64,000 nucleotides of DNA, taken from positions 189,922,061 through 189,986,060 of the forward strand of contig NC_081183.1 of assembly GCF_029867415.1 (NCBI RefSeq), in the 5' to 3' direction. Numbering within the stretch: position 1 is the stretch's first letter; every line of letters begins with the position of its first letter. This document shows, in pieces, positions 1 through 11,096 of the stretch. Below the pieces are notes generated by a model. That model had not been told where the DNA came from. It made no database searches and was given only the letters and a program-made list of their open reading frames with translations. The position numbers and the translations under genes are program-made. The stretch is from Vicia villosa (Eukaryota > Streptophyta > Magnoliopsida > Fabales > Fabaceae).

Positions 1-47
1 TCATTCAAACATAGACGAGTACATTTAAATTTTTACTTATTTTTCTA

Positions 48-1474
48 GGTTCTTGAACGACAAAGGGAAAGTTGTGGAACGATTTATTGCTCCACATCAT
101 GTCAAATATACTACATCTGAGGCACTAAAGGATGCTCTTTATGGTATTCTCGATCGTCATACGTTATCTATTTCAAGGATACGAGGGCAAGGATATGATG
201 GGGCTTCAAATATGAGAGGTGAGTTTAATGGTTTACAAAGAAAGATTCTAGATGAAAACCCTTATGCTTTCTATGTCCATTGTTATGCTCACCGTTTGCA
301 ATTGGTGGTTGTGTCCATTGCTAGTAGTTGCTCATCTATTCATGATTTCTTTGAGTACATCTCCTTGATTGTAACCACAACAAGTGCATCTTGCAAGAGA
401 AAGGATGCTTTGAAGGAGGCACAACACCAAGATATTTTGAATAAACTTGAGAGTGGTGATATATCTCAAGGAAAGGGCTTGCACCAATCATCTAGTCTCG
501 CTAGACCCGGAGATACTAGATGGGGTTCACATTATACTACCTTGATTCGTTTGTATCAGATGTGGTCCTCCGTGTTAGAGGTGCTTAGTATTGTTGATAG
601 AAAAAATGGAGAGCTTTAAATTTGCTTTCATTTTGAAGCTTATGTCAAAGTTGTTTGGTATCACTAATGAACTTTCAAAAATCTTGCAAACAAAAGATCT
701 TAATATTGTGCTTGATATGGAATTAGTTGATGATGTTAAAGCTCGATTGGCTATATTGAGAGAGAGTGGTTGGAATGATTTATTTAGTGATGTCCAAGAA
801 TTTTGTTTTGCTCAAAGTATTCCGGTGCCAAATATGGATGAAGAAATACCGGTTCGGGACGTTCAAGAAAAGAAGGGAGGACTGTCACTAATATTCACCA
901 TTACCGTGCAGAGATTTTTTATGTTGCTATTGACAAAATATGTGTGGAGATGGATCACCGGTTTTGTGAAGGAAGTAACGTTGTGCTGGATTGCTTCTCA
1001 TGTCTTGACCCCAAGAACTCTTTTTCCAAGTTTGATGTTGATAAGCTTGCTCGTCTTGCTAATATTTATCATGCAGACTTTTCTGATGATGACCATGGAA
1101 CAATAAGGGAGCAACTTGAGACTTATGTACATCAAGTAAAAAGGCATGCTTCTTTTACTTCTTGTGAAGATGTTCAAAGTTTGGCTATGAAGATGGTTCA
1201 AACTGAGAAATATTTGGTATTTTCATTGGCTTACAAGCTCATTGAGTTGGCTTTGATATTGCCGGTGTCGACAACATCCGTTGAAAGAGCTTTTTCAGCA
1301 ATGAAGATTATCAAGTCTAATTTGCGCAACAAGATCAACGACGTGTGGTTCAATGACTTGATGATATGTTACACCGAGCGAGATATATTCAAGTCACTTA
1401 AAGATGTTGATATTATTCGAACATTCACCGCAAAAAAGTCTCGGAGGGGGCATTTACCTGTTAATTTTATTTAG
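48..1474 (+). pseudogene. hAT-superfamily transposase pseudogene (left duplicate)
   Basis: Three overlapping reading frames (53-619, 591-1106, 944-1474) together read as one hAT-type transposase of the kind often annotated as zinc-finger MYM-type protein 1-like or DUF4371. The first block has the central motif GQGYDGASNMRG and the HCYAHRLQL region typical of the RNase H-like catalytic fold. The last block has the C-terminal hAT dimerisation signature (LPVSTTSVERAFSAMK followed by LRNKINDVWFNDLM). Frame breaks near 600 and 880 separate the blocks, so no full protein can be made. A pyrimidine-rich tract ending in AG just before position 48 looks like a splice acceptor, so upstream exons probably lie outside the window. 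A 5'-truncated copy lies at 38320-39447. Family assignment is confident; the exact subfamily is not. Confidence 0.85.
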
Positions 1475-1629
1475 CACACTATTCGCAGGTGAGGTTTCAT
1501 CTCTCTTATGTAGCACACTTTATGATTATTTATATATTGTCACATGTAACGTTCAGTTAAATTTTTTGCCCAGGCTATATAAAATTTCTGGCTCCGCCAC
1601 TGAGTGGCTCATAAGTAATTTCGTCTTTA

Positions 1630-1773
1630 TAAAGGCCACAGTTTCATACTCCGGATTCAGTATTTTATAACATAATTCTACGCTTTGAAAACCCTGGCCA
1701 AATCATATATGTGGCCACAGTTTCTGAGCTGTGGAAAATTTTAGCGTGGCCGTAGGCCAAATTTCTAGTAGTG
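1630..1773 (-). mobile_element. CACTA-type terminal fragment
   Basis: This 144-bp block is missing from the right duplicate, where the flank reads straight through (cgtctttagagtg at 39595-39607). Its right end is ...TTTCTAGTAGTG, the complement of a CACTA transposon terminus, and it holds several GGCCACAG/CTGTGGCC subterminal-type repeats. A 3-bp direct repeat (tta) flanks it, as expected for CACTA elements. The other end lacks a recognisable CACTA start, so it is either truncated or a very short derivative. Confidence 0.65.
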
Positions 1774-1789
1774 TTAGAGTGCTTGGATG

Positions 1790-2660
1790 TTTGATAACAA
1801 TGTTTTAATATTACGAAATTTAAGAACAAGAAGAAGAAGTAAATTGTTGAGAGGCTAGGAGGGTTTCAGCGTAGCATATATGACAAGAACAATATATGTA
1901 GTTTGTGCATGCTAGAGAAAAAGCTCAACGATGATCTTAATCATATTCTTAAGAAGGAATAATTAATGTGGTACGAAAGATCTCGTGCTAAGTGACTTAT
2001 AGATGGTGATAGGAGCACAAAATATTAGCGAATTTTGCTTTTCCCCCCTCCCTACCTTTTGACAACGGTTTTTTCAAAAAAACTGTTGCCAAAACCTGCC
2101 TTTGGCAACGGTAGGGGGTAAACCGAAACACGCTCATATTACAGGGGGTAAACTACTATTAACCCTTAAAACAATTTCACCATTCCTTTTCTTGCAGGGT
2201 AACGCTTGGATAGATTGAATGCTCACATTTGATGATGGGGAGGTTAAGCATGATCTCTTTAACATGCATCCTTGGAAAGCTCCGGGTCCGAATGGGTTTC
2301 CGGCCAAGTTTTATCAAAAATCTAGGGAGATAGTTAATGAAAAAGTTCGCGAGTTTGCTAAAAATGTTTGGAAGAATCTGAGTGTCATATTAGAAGCCAA
2401 TCAAACTTATATTTGTTTGATTCCTAAAGTTTTGCGTCTGGAGTTTGTTCATCAATTTAGGCCCATCTCCTTATTAAATACAATTTACAAAATTGTGAGT
2501 TAGGTAATCGTTGAAACACTCAACGAGTGCATCCCTATTATTTTCTTCACTTTTTATACCGGCTTTGTACAGGAAGGAACATCCATGAGAATGTTGTGGT
2601 GGCCTAAGAGATGGTTCATAGCATAATTACAGAGATGAATCTATTTTGCTATGGCTATTT
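1790..2660 (+). pseudogene. LINE (L1-type) reverse-transcriptase fragment
   Basis: Broken translation resembles plant LINE ORF2 upstream of and into the reverse transcriptase. Around 1910-2030 the frame reads like the linker motif (LMWYERSRAK, then LIDGDRST). The open segment 2219-2503 carries KAPGPNGFPAKFY, then a LIPKV box and FRPISLLNTIYKI, all standard LINE RT landmarks. After its stop, 2510-2660 still resembles the next RT block (TGFV, then MVHS-like residues in shifting frames). Between the two parts, 2035-2200 is unrelated sequence, perhaps a small insertion. No catalytic YADD box remains. The same fragment occurs at 39610-40940. Confidence 0.75.
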
Positions 2661-3467
2661 AGAGTAATATGCATCTTGCCATCTTGTATATATATTGTCA
2701 AATCCAAAATTATGTGCTTAGAGTAATGTTTATGATTTCAATTTTGTAAATCTGCATATTCGACATGTTAATGCAATTGGGATTTTTTTTTTTAATTTTA
2801 ATAATGTAATTTTAAATTTTGAGTGTTGATTTAATTTTTTTTCAATTTAGTTCAATTGCAATTTTGAATTAGTCTAAATTGTAGAATTTTCACCAATGTT
2901 ATTTAATTATTAAATTCTTTGATTGTTTTAAAATTGACTTATGGTTCAGTGACTTTGCTCTGGTCTTCCATGTGCTTATTCACGCCGGACAACAAATGCA
3001 CAATTTTTTTTTTTGCTTAAAATATTAAAAATTATTGAATGGTCTTCGAAAATGTTGGTGGTCGATAAGATAATTGTAAAATTTAATTTTGTTGTAAACG
3101 CAACAATTAGATATCTAAAAATTTCATTCTATCACAATAGATATATTCAATTTACCATTGTTCATAACATCATCATCATTAAACTGGAGTTTTCTCAGTG
3201 GGTGTAAAATGGATCTATCAAGTTTTATCTTCTTAAAAATTAAACAAGCACATGGAAGACGTCTATGTCTTCCTAAGTATGCAATCACACATTGAGATAT
3301 TTGAATCAATTTTTTTGGCTTGTTTGACTTTGTGAATAAAGATTATTCTCTCTAAATTTATATTCTAACACGGTAATGTTGTGACCAAATGATGTTTGTA
3401 TTTCGTTATGCTGATTTAAAATTATTTGGTTCACGGGCTTCCAATCTCTACATAAATCACCTTTAAC
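2661..3467. other. AT-rich spacer, no gene seen
   Basis: This stretch is AT-rich with long T runs and only short, low-complexity reading frames. The part at about 2715-2955 resembles 7040-7275 in the same orientation (shared blocks such as TTAGAGTAAT, TGAATTAGTCT and TTTGATTGTTTTAAA), so the MULE region is bracketed by a degenerate direct repeat. Confidence 0.5.
2715..2955 (+). repeat. Degenerate direct repeat, left member
   Basis: About 240 bp resembling 7040-7275 in direct orientation with many indels. Shared blocks occur in the same order. It may be an old LTR-like pair or the residue of an earlier duplication. The equivalent pair in the other duplicate lies near 40995-41235 and 45550-45790. 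Confidence 0.45.
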
Positions 3468-3840
3468 ATTCTAGGTATCCATAATGCTTTCCAACATCAC
3501 ATGAGCTTTGACCATTTTTCAATTTTCTCCCTTGATTTGTTTGGTCCCTACCGTAGGCTTTAAGTCTACTTGACACATTTTTGGTTATGTGATATCTACA
3601 AAGGAATGCATATGATTTAGGAAACACTTTTGCAACAAAATGCATCTATACGGTCTCATGATCAGTGACAAATTTGATATGTTTTCTTGGTCCTTCAACA
3701 AAGTCCAACACACTTCTAAAGTCAATGTAACATTGTCCTCTTTTTTACTTTCTAAAAATACAAATCTGACTGAAAAGTAATCTCTGTATAAATAACACCA
3801 ACAATTTCCAAAAGTGAGAGTTTGTACTTGTTCGTCTAAT

Positions 3841-5565
3841 CACTACTACAAAACACAAAAACAACAACGCCAAAGTCACCACGGTTCGCCCCAAAACCGT
3901 GGTGACACTTTTAAACTCATGCGCTAACAATTTTTTTATTTTTTATTAAAAATTTTAAGGTTATAATTACGGTTAATTACCTAACCGTGGTGATATAACC
4001 CAACTTTCCTGGGTTCGATCCTCAAGTTCCTCAAATAGTTAATCTATTTTACGTTAATGCGCGCCTATTCAATTTTATTTATATTTAATTAAAAAATGAT
4101 AGGTGTATCACTACACATCCTTTATAAAATTGTTGTTACATACTGGCGCTTCTTTATATATGTTAAACACTATGTATCCATTTTTTAGTGAAAAAAGAAA
4201 TAAACCCTAACACCGACATCGTCGACATCGTCGGAAAGAAGACAAGAACACCCATACTCATTGTTGTTGTTTAATTCCGTATCAAATGTCGCATTTGAAG
4301 ACAAACTCATCCAAAGGTTTTACTATGTCTTCTTCCACTGTAAAATCTAGATCTGAAATTTTTTGTGGTTGTGATAGTCGTATGGTTTCGTATCAATGCA
4401 AGAAGGGACAAAATAAAGGAAGAATTTTTTGGAGATGTCCATTTCGGAAGAGTGATGAAACATATAATTTATTCATATGGGATGAAGACATGAGAGAAAA
4501 TTTGAGAAATGAAGATGAGAGTAATATGAAGTCGAAGTTGGAAGTTGTGGGCTATTTGAAGATTATGTATGAAGATTCAAAAAAGAAGAACAAGAATTTG
4601 AAGAACAAACTGAAGTCAGAGAAATTTTCTGGAAATGTGAAGTTGTTGTGTTTTCTTATCTCCTTCATGTTTAATATTTACTTTGTTATGAAATACAATA
4701 GTTGAAGTAGGGTTTGCAATTTGAAAATTTTACATTGATTCTTATCTACTTTATGTTTAAAATTTACTTTGTTTAAGTTGATAACCTTAAGAAAGTTAAA
4801 CAAAAAGATTAAAACTTCATTGCATAATCAAAAACCATAGTCATATCTAAACCCTCTCGCTGAAATAAAATTAGACTAATCATAGTCGGCCTCATCATCA
4901 TCATCATCAGAATAAAAAATAATAATTGTTTTCCTCAACCTTCTTCTTTTTCTCATTCTTCTTCTCCTCACCCTGAGAGCTCTCATTAGTCTAAATACAA
5001 CACCCTCTTCAACAACATCTTGAATCTAATGTTGGTTTTGAACCACAACATCCTCTACAACAACATTTGGATTCTGAACGTTGTTGGTAGCTTGAGCAGG
5101 ATAACACATGTTGATTCCTATGAATGAAGGTGTTTTTGTGTTTTGGTTCTTCCGCTTTTATATTATTCCTTCTAATTTTTCATCTTCTTCTCTTGGAAAT
5201 TTAAAATCCAAATATGCTCATTATTGTTTCTTTAATTATATACGCTTTTTATTCTCTTTGGATGTTGGAAAGATTACATGTCTCGAGTTGTTCAAATTTA
5301 TTGTGTACTTTTATTACAAGTTTTGATAACAATTCAAAAATGGTGCAGTGTTGATTCTGGTATAATACGATTGACATTTATTCACATATAATATCACAAC
5401 GGTTATTAGGAATAACCATGGTTAAAGAGTGCGCGCTTTCCTGTTTACTACGATGGTCATTGGACTGTGCTTGAAAGTACCGCATATACTACCACATGCT
5501 ACATAACAATGTCTGGTCCTGCGCGATTATCCTAATCGTTGTTAAATGCCTTTTCCGTAGTAATG
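3841..5565. mobile_element. CACTA-like element carrying a GRF zinc-finger gene (left copy)
   Basis: The insertion begins CACTACTACAAAAC and ends CCGTAGTAATG, an approximate inverted repeat of the start, and it splits the MULE reading frame between IIDS and TNKYKL. Near the left end the decamer ACCGTGGTGA is repeated in both orientations, as in CACTA subterminal regions. Near the right end related AACGGTTATTAGG and CCTAATCGTTGTTA blocks face each other. It encodes no recognisable transposase, so it would be non-autonomous. A taga motif is found on both sides, but the target duplication is not clean. The same element is at 42346-44075. Confidence 0.6.
4286..4705 (+). CDS. Small GRF-type zinc-finger, coiled-coil, membrane-anchor protein
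   Basis: A 139-aa open frame. Residues about 30-70 fit a GRF-type zinc finger: CGC pair, a QNKGRIFWRCPF core, and a FIWDED segment where the family normally has C-x-F-F-x-W. The last cysteine position of the canonical motif is not evident. Residues about 85-115 are lysine/glutamate-rich and likely helical (KKKNKNLKNKLKSEK). Residues about 118-135 are hydrophobic (LLCFLISFMFNIYFV) and could form one membrane segment. Similar short GRF-coil-TM proteins are common in plant genomes and of unknown function. An AAACCCTAA-type leader lies at 4201-4210 and a weak TATATA at 4157. The frame stayed open in both duplicates (42792-43244 is 150 aa because a TGA became CGA). It may be a captured host gene or element cargo. 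Confidence 0.6.
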   Translation: MSHLKTNSSKGFTMSSSTVKSRSEIFCGCDSRMVSYQCKKGQNKGRIFWRCPFRKSDETYNLFIWDEDMRENLRNEDESNMKSKLEVVGYLKIMYEDSKKKNKNLKNKLKSEKFSGNVKLLCFLISFMFNIYFVMKYNS

Positions 5566-6190
5566 TCTATTTTGAATCAATAATAAGCACAATGGAAAAT
5601 ATGTTGAACAACTTGATAGAATCAGGACGAGTCCAAAATATATCTCGAACGGTTTCTCCATCCTCGCATACTCTATACCTAGATACATAATGGTTATAAT
5701 CTAAAAGCTTCAACAATTATTGTATTTAAGTTCTTGTACCTCTTATTGCTTGTTGTTTCAGGCACAAACATTGTATACTTGCTTGATATTTGAGACATTT
5801 TGAGGTTTTTTCTATTTCAAAGTTGCAAGTTTGTTTTTGGGTTGCACCATGTTCAATAACATGTTAGACACAAATTCATTTGTTTCAAGTTTAACGTGAC
5901 ATACAATAGGATGACCGGCTAACTTGCGACACATGTCGTAATTATGTATACCATAAATCACACTAAATTTCCATGTATTATTCGTTATAAGGTACTCGCC
6001 CAACTTAATAGGATACTAACATATTCTCTAACCGATGTCATCCCTTTTCAACTTCCTAATAGGATTTGTGTACTTGCCGCTTCTTTCACATCTCAGTGTC
6101 ACAAATGCTTGTTTTATATCAAAACCATTATGTGACCACCCGATTACAGCGTTAAACTCCGATTTGGTAGCCTCCGCGCGAACTCATTAG

Positions 6191-7479
6191 AGTATATGTT
6201 CACGAACTACAAACTCCTATTCATTTCTAATTTTTTTTTACCAACATCTACCTTGACATCAATTGGTTTCCCATCCGTAGACACAATAGTTTTTGGTACA
6301 ACATCAGGGTGCATCATATCACATGCCAATTATAATAGAAAATGATTAAAAACTGATTGAAGTCGACATTTAACTAATCCGAAAATACAGTTTTGTATGA
6401 CATCCAACAACAATTCTAAAATGTATTTTCGTATGCAACGTTTGTTTTTCAGACAAAAAACCAGATTTTTGGAAGTAATGAGGAAGAAAACACATGTATA
6501 TTACCTTAAATTTCAACTCCTTTTGCTCTTTTTGATGTGAAAAATAGAGAAATATTGTTTTGAAGTAGAAAAGTTGATTGAGTGTGGAAGGAGATTTTGG
6601 TCGGGTTTGAAGAAGAAATGACAATATAATCATGAATGAAGCAAAACATGCAAGTTGGTGTTTTATTAAATTTTCCGCTTGACAATTCTAAAATTGCACT
6701 TTTGAAATATTCATTGAGTTATATAATACATACAAGGTGATGTTTTTTTTTCTTTTTAAATTCCAGTTTGACAAATTCGGAACTACACTTCTCTATTTGT
6801 CACCGAATTGTTAAATTAACAAAATTATTGTAAAAACCTATTTGAAGATACATTTCTAAATTAGTTTTGGAAAAAATAAAATAATGTCTCACTTAAAATG
6901 TGTTTTAGTGTGACTTAAAATGTGTTTTAGTGTGAAATATGTACATCAATTTGATGTACTTCCTGAATTAAGATGGGCATCTTCATGTTTCTATGAGGTG
7001 GTTCTTCTTCATTAAGGATGGAAAAATAGTCTCTTAAACTTATTTACTTAGAGTAATTTTTATGATTTCTATTTTTTAAACCTACATATTTCAATTTGTT
7101 TATAAGATTGTGATTGTTCATTTTAATAATGTAATTTAAAATTTGTGTGTGTTGATTTTTTTTCTTCAATTGCTTAAAATTTAAATTTTGAATTAGTCTG
7201 AATTTTCACGAAATAGAATGTTATTTATTATTCACAATTTTGATTGTTTTAAATTGTCTTATGACCTACTGACTCGAACCGACCTATTTATTGTAGTATT
7301 GACTTTGCTTATTATTGATAAATAAATTGTGTGTTGTAATATTGTTGACGATTGATAAGATTTGGCTAAGTCACAAGATGACTGATAAATCCAAACACTT
7401 ATTATATTGTGTTTTTTGGTTGTAAATTTATATTTAAAAGAATTGAGTTAAAAATTAAAATAGGATGAAAATATAAAGT
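6191..7479. other. Intergenic AT-rich sequence, no gene supported
   Basis: Short open frames here have no recognisable domains and biased AT-rich composition. A 20-bp segment with tttagtgtga is duplicated in tandem near 6895-6935. The part 7040-7275 is the right member of the degenerate direct repeat described at 2715-2955. Confidence 0.5.
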
Positions 7480-7709
7480 GTTAAATATATTTTTAGTCCC
7501 TATAAAATTACTCAAAATGGTTTTTAATCCTTATAAAAAAATATTGATTTTTAGTCCCTATAAAATTACTTTTGCACTCAGTTTTAGTCTCTGTAGAGGG
7601 ATCAAAAGTGAGTGCAAAGGTAATTTTATAGGGACTAAAAGTCAATACATTTTTTATAGGAACTAAAAATCAAAATTGAGATGTTTATAGAGAAAAAAAC
7701 ATATTTAAC
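7480..7709. mobile_element. Fold-back MITE
   Basis: The ends GTTAAATATATTTTTAG and its approximate complement ATATTTAAC enclose long internal inverted repeats (TTAGTCCCTATAAAATTA against TAATTTTATAGGGACTAA). This palindromic structure, with no coding potential, is typical of a miniature inverted-repeat element. The other duplicate has it at 45989-46219. Confidence 0.75.
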
Positions 7710-8149
7710 CCAAATATAAATAACTAATCTATCATTATAAAATATACATCATCATTTATATTTATATGTATTTTTGCCTTAAAATCTTTTTTTTTCCAAG
7801 AGGAAGAGGTTTTCTAGAAAGTCAAAGAGAGATTATTAGAAATTTCTCATCCTGAAAATTGAAAGATCTTTTGAGATTATTTAAGGGTTGAAACTTCTAA
7901 ACATTTTAGAATAGAGTGATTCACGTATTGAGAGGAGGAGTGATTATGATCTTAAATGGATGAAAATTAGGTGATGTTCTTATAAATTTGTTGAGATAAT
8001 TTATTACAACTCATTTGTGATCTCTCAATTGATGATGGATCGGAGGGTGTCTCTCTCTATAGTCTATCCTTTTTGGATAAAGCTGAGGAAATAATTTTGG
8101 GTGTTGATTCTCATCTTTAATCTTGTTTTTGTTCTTGCGGTATTTATTT

Positions 8150-10230
8150 CATACTAGTTTTTAGAATACATTGATTTTGGATTAAGAAAAGTAAAGATAC
8201 AAGAAATGTTGATTTGGCAAGGAAGCATTGAAAGTGGTGTATTGATGTCGATGGACCTAACATATGCGCATAAGATTGTGATGATGGATAAAATCAAGAG
8301 TTCCATTATCTAGTGCCTTATACATAAATTTTTAAGGGAAATTACAATGGGTAAGACTATAACAGAAATAGAGGTCAAGTTTGAGTCATAGTATATGACC
8401 AAGTCCTTTACTCATCTGGTCAAGTTTGGAACATAACAAATCTATTGTAGAGTAATTGACGAAATTTTACAAAATTTTGATCATTTAAAAAATATCAAGG
8501 TAAAATTTGATGACGATGACAAGACTCTACTCTTGTTGAGGTTATTACTTACTCCCTTCATTTCTTATTATACACAAATTTTGACCTTTTGGATTCTTTA
8601 AATAGTTGATGTATTTAGACTATATATAGACTAAATACATTATATATTAATGAACCTAAAACGTTAAAATTTACATATAATAAAGAATTGGGAAGTATAC
8701 TTTTTTAGCATTTAAATGATGTCCTTCTTTATGGTGAGGATGACATTACCCCATTAAAAGAACTCCAATCGTCTATAAGAACAAAGAAGTTAACCAAGAC
8801 GAAAGAGTTAAAAGTTGATAACAGTATATAAGGCTTGAATTTTTTTAAGATGGAGGAGTGAAAGTATGGAAAACCAAGGGTTTGACACATCAAAGTACAA
8901 AATGCTTCATTTTTCATAAAAATTCATCACTCTGAAAAGAATTGTTCCGAGAAAGGGAGAAAAGGTAATTATGTTTATATTGTAGTTTCCTCATATGAGG
9001 ATGGTTATGAGAGTGTTAGTGCATTAGTGGTAACTAGTTTAGATACGGAGATAATTTGGGTCATAGACTCAGACTTCTCTTATCACATGTGTTCAAAGAA
9101 GAGTCGACATTTGCACATATCAAACAAGACAAACTTGACATAACACCATTGAAATATGTCTTTATCAGTTGTCCGAAAGGTGTAAAAGGATAAAAAAATG
9201 TGAGATATAGAACCAGATCTATAAAAGTTCATTATAAACGAGGGTGTTACTTTGGATGATACTTGTATGGGGATAAAGTGCAAACACGTGGAATGTAAAG
9301 ACCCAAAAACTAAGTTGGAGATGGCTCATTTTGAGGTGGAGGTATTTGCTTAAAAGACTAGAGACAAGGAGAAAGTTTTGGATCCCGCTTATAGTTTAAG
9401 ATAAGTGAAACCAATAGAGCCTTCAGACTATCAATTATACCATGATTGGGTAAGGAAATAGATTATACCACTTTAAAGGTATAATACTAATCCTATTTAT
9501 TATTAGTTGAATATAAACGAAAGAATTCAAGACTCACAACCAAAGACCTTTAATGAGGCATTTGAGATCAAAGATATTAATAAATGGTTTAAGGGGGTAA
9601 ATGATGAGATGCACTCATTGGAGAAGAGCCATACTTAGGAACTTGTAAAACTGCTTGAGAGACAAAAGGTGGTTGGTTGCAAAATGTATTTAAAGGATTG
9701 AAAAATCAAGGTATAAATCAAGACTTGTGACAAAGGGTTTCACTAAGTGGAGGAAATATCTTCACATGTGATATAACATTATTCTATAAAGGTCCTTATA
9801 AATGTAATCTTGAGTTGTATTAAATGGTGTCAAGGCTGTTTTCTCACATGGAAACCATGAAAAGAAAATATGCATGGAGAAATATGAAGGTTTTATAGAG
9901 GAAAAGTTTAAAGTGAGTCTTTTGAATAAATATTTATATGGTTTAATAAAAATCACTACACAATGATATCATCAGTTAGATGAATTTTTATTAAAGCATG
10001 AGTTTGTGAGAAGTGGTTGTGAAAGTTGTGTATACACTTTGAAGAGGAAAGAGGAATTCATTTTCTACCTGCTTCTATATTTTGGCTTATATCTCGATGG
10101 AAAGCTCGAGAAAGGAAGAGATCGATAAGATTAATGAGACTTTGAATAGAGAATTTGAGATTAAAGATCTTGGTGAGGTTAAGATGAACATGGATGAATA
10201 TTGTATTTTCTATAAGTACAATATATGACA
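8150..10230 (+). pseudogene. Decayed Ty1/copia element body
   Basis: Broken translations follow copia order. A Gag-like part reads FGLRKVKIQEML (about 8170), continues with a YMTKSF block (about 8400), then ELQSSIRTKKLTKTKELKVDN after an inserted MITE. A protease-like block follows, WVIDSDFSYHMC (about 9060), with the usual DSG active site altered to DSD. Next comes reverse-transcriptase N-terminal sequence (HSLEKSHT-ELVKLLERQKVVGCK, about 9610-9690) and later RT blocks (KYLYGL, FEIKDLGEV; about 9925-10200). Integrase is not seen. Stops are frequent, and no LTRs were found. The right copy is at 46655-48732. Confidence 0.7.
8552..8695. mobile_element. Stowaway-like MITE inside the copia remnant
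   Basis: 144 bp with ends CTCCCTTCATTTCTTATTAT and ATAATAAAGAATTGGGAAG, an imperfect terminal inverted repeat, flanked by TA on both sides. It interrupts the copia Gag-like reading. These are Tc1/mariner Stowaway features. Also present in the right duplicate (47055-47198), so it predates the duplication. Confidence 0.75.
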
Positions 10231-11096
10231 ACACCTTATAGTTAAGGGTTGTGCGAGTTTTTTTAGGATTGTTGTGGTGTTAGAGCAAGCTCGCGTATGG
10301 AAGGTGAAAAGCTTTGTTGGTGGTGTTTTTTAGAGAGAGGGTTGAATGTCCTCTCTTAACCTTTGGGTTAAGATATTTATATGAGTCTCTTGGGCCTGGA
10401 TCTTAGGCACCAAGAAATCAATAACAATATTTTCCCTCTCGGGAGAGTAGGGAATGGGTAGTTATTTCTCTTTAGGGATGTAAATGGATATCCATGGGGA
10501 TGGATACCACGATATCCGTGTCTGCCACATTTGACTTAATTTGGTGAACACATTCATCAAATTGACATTTGTTTGCACTTTATTAAAAACCTAATTGAGT
10601 CGAATGAGTTTATGGTGGAAAGGTTGCTTCATAAGATAATTCAATGAATGTGCTCACCAAATTATTACCTAGGTCAAGTTTCAAGCATTTCTTAGACTTT
10701 ATCAAGTTTGACATGAGCAATAAGGTGGTTAATGGGTAAATTAAGATCATTGTCGATTTGAAGACAAAAGTTGAAGTTTTTTTTTCTTCCAAAAATGAGA
10801 GGCATTTCAAAATATTATGGGGTGTTTCAAAAAGTGGGGCTTTCTAAAATATGTGGGCTTTCAAAAATGTGAGAGTGTTATCGGAGATGTGAAAATGTGA
10901 GAGTGTTATCGAAGATCACCTCAAAATTTATGTCATTCTTAAGTAGTTTATCAACATTATTTATGAGAGAAAGATGTTTTGATAGAAGGTTAGAGATACA
11001 AATTCTTATGAATTTCTAGAAAGATGTTTTCTAAAGATAGAAGGTTAGAGATACAAATTCTTATGAATTTCTAATTCTATGAATTATAACATCTTT
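10231..11096. other. Non-coding stretch with a small tandem repeat
   Basis: No gene is supported. A roughly 50-55-bp unit beginning agaaagatgtttt is repeated twice in tandem at 10968-11072. A shorter gtgagagtgttatcg duplication lies at 10871-10910. A fragment at 10465-10530 (ggatgtaaatggatatcc) resembles the end of a common plant dispersed repeat. Confidence 0.5.
10968..11072 (+). repeat. Two-copy ~50-bp tandem repeat
   Basis: Units 10968-11017 and 11018-11072 share agaaagatgtttt followed by gatagaaggttagag and attcttatgaatttct; the second unit has a 5-bp insertion. The same pair lies at about 49472-49576. Confidence 0.8.

Larger units (their letters stand above)
3470..6190 (-). pseudogene. 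MULE (Mutator-like) transposase pseudogene, split by a CACTA-like element
   Basis: Reading the minus strand downward from about 6190, broken frames match a plant MULE transposase in order. They show an N-terminal region with HNYDMCRKLAGHPIVC and NMVQPKNKLATLK (6003-5812), then RDIFWTRPDSIKLFN and IIDS (about 5660-5575). The sequence resumes at 3840 with TNKYKLSLLEIVGV, then a TDHE-like block, then FPKSYAFLCRYHITKNVSSRLK (about 3640-3550). The 1.7 kb between (3841-5565) is a later insertion. Multiple stops and shifts make it non-functional. In this copy the C-terminal part is cut short by a roughly 225-bp deletion that the right copy (41745-44700) does not have. MULE transposases normally act in the nucleus on terminal inverted repeats; none was identified here. 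Confidence 0.8.
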
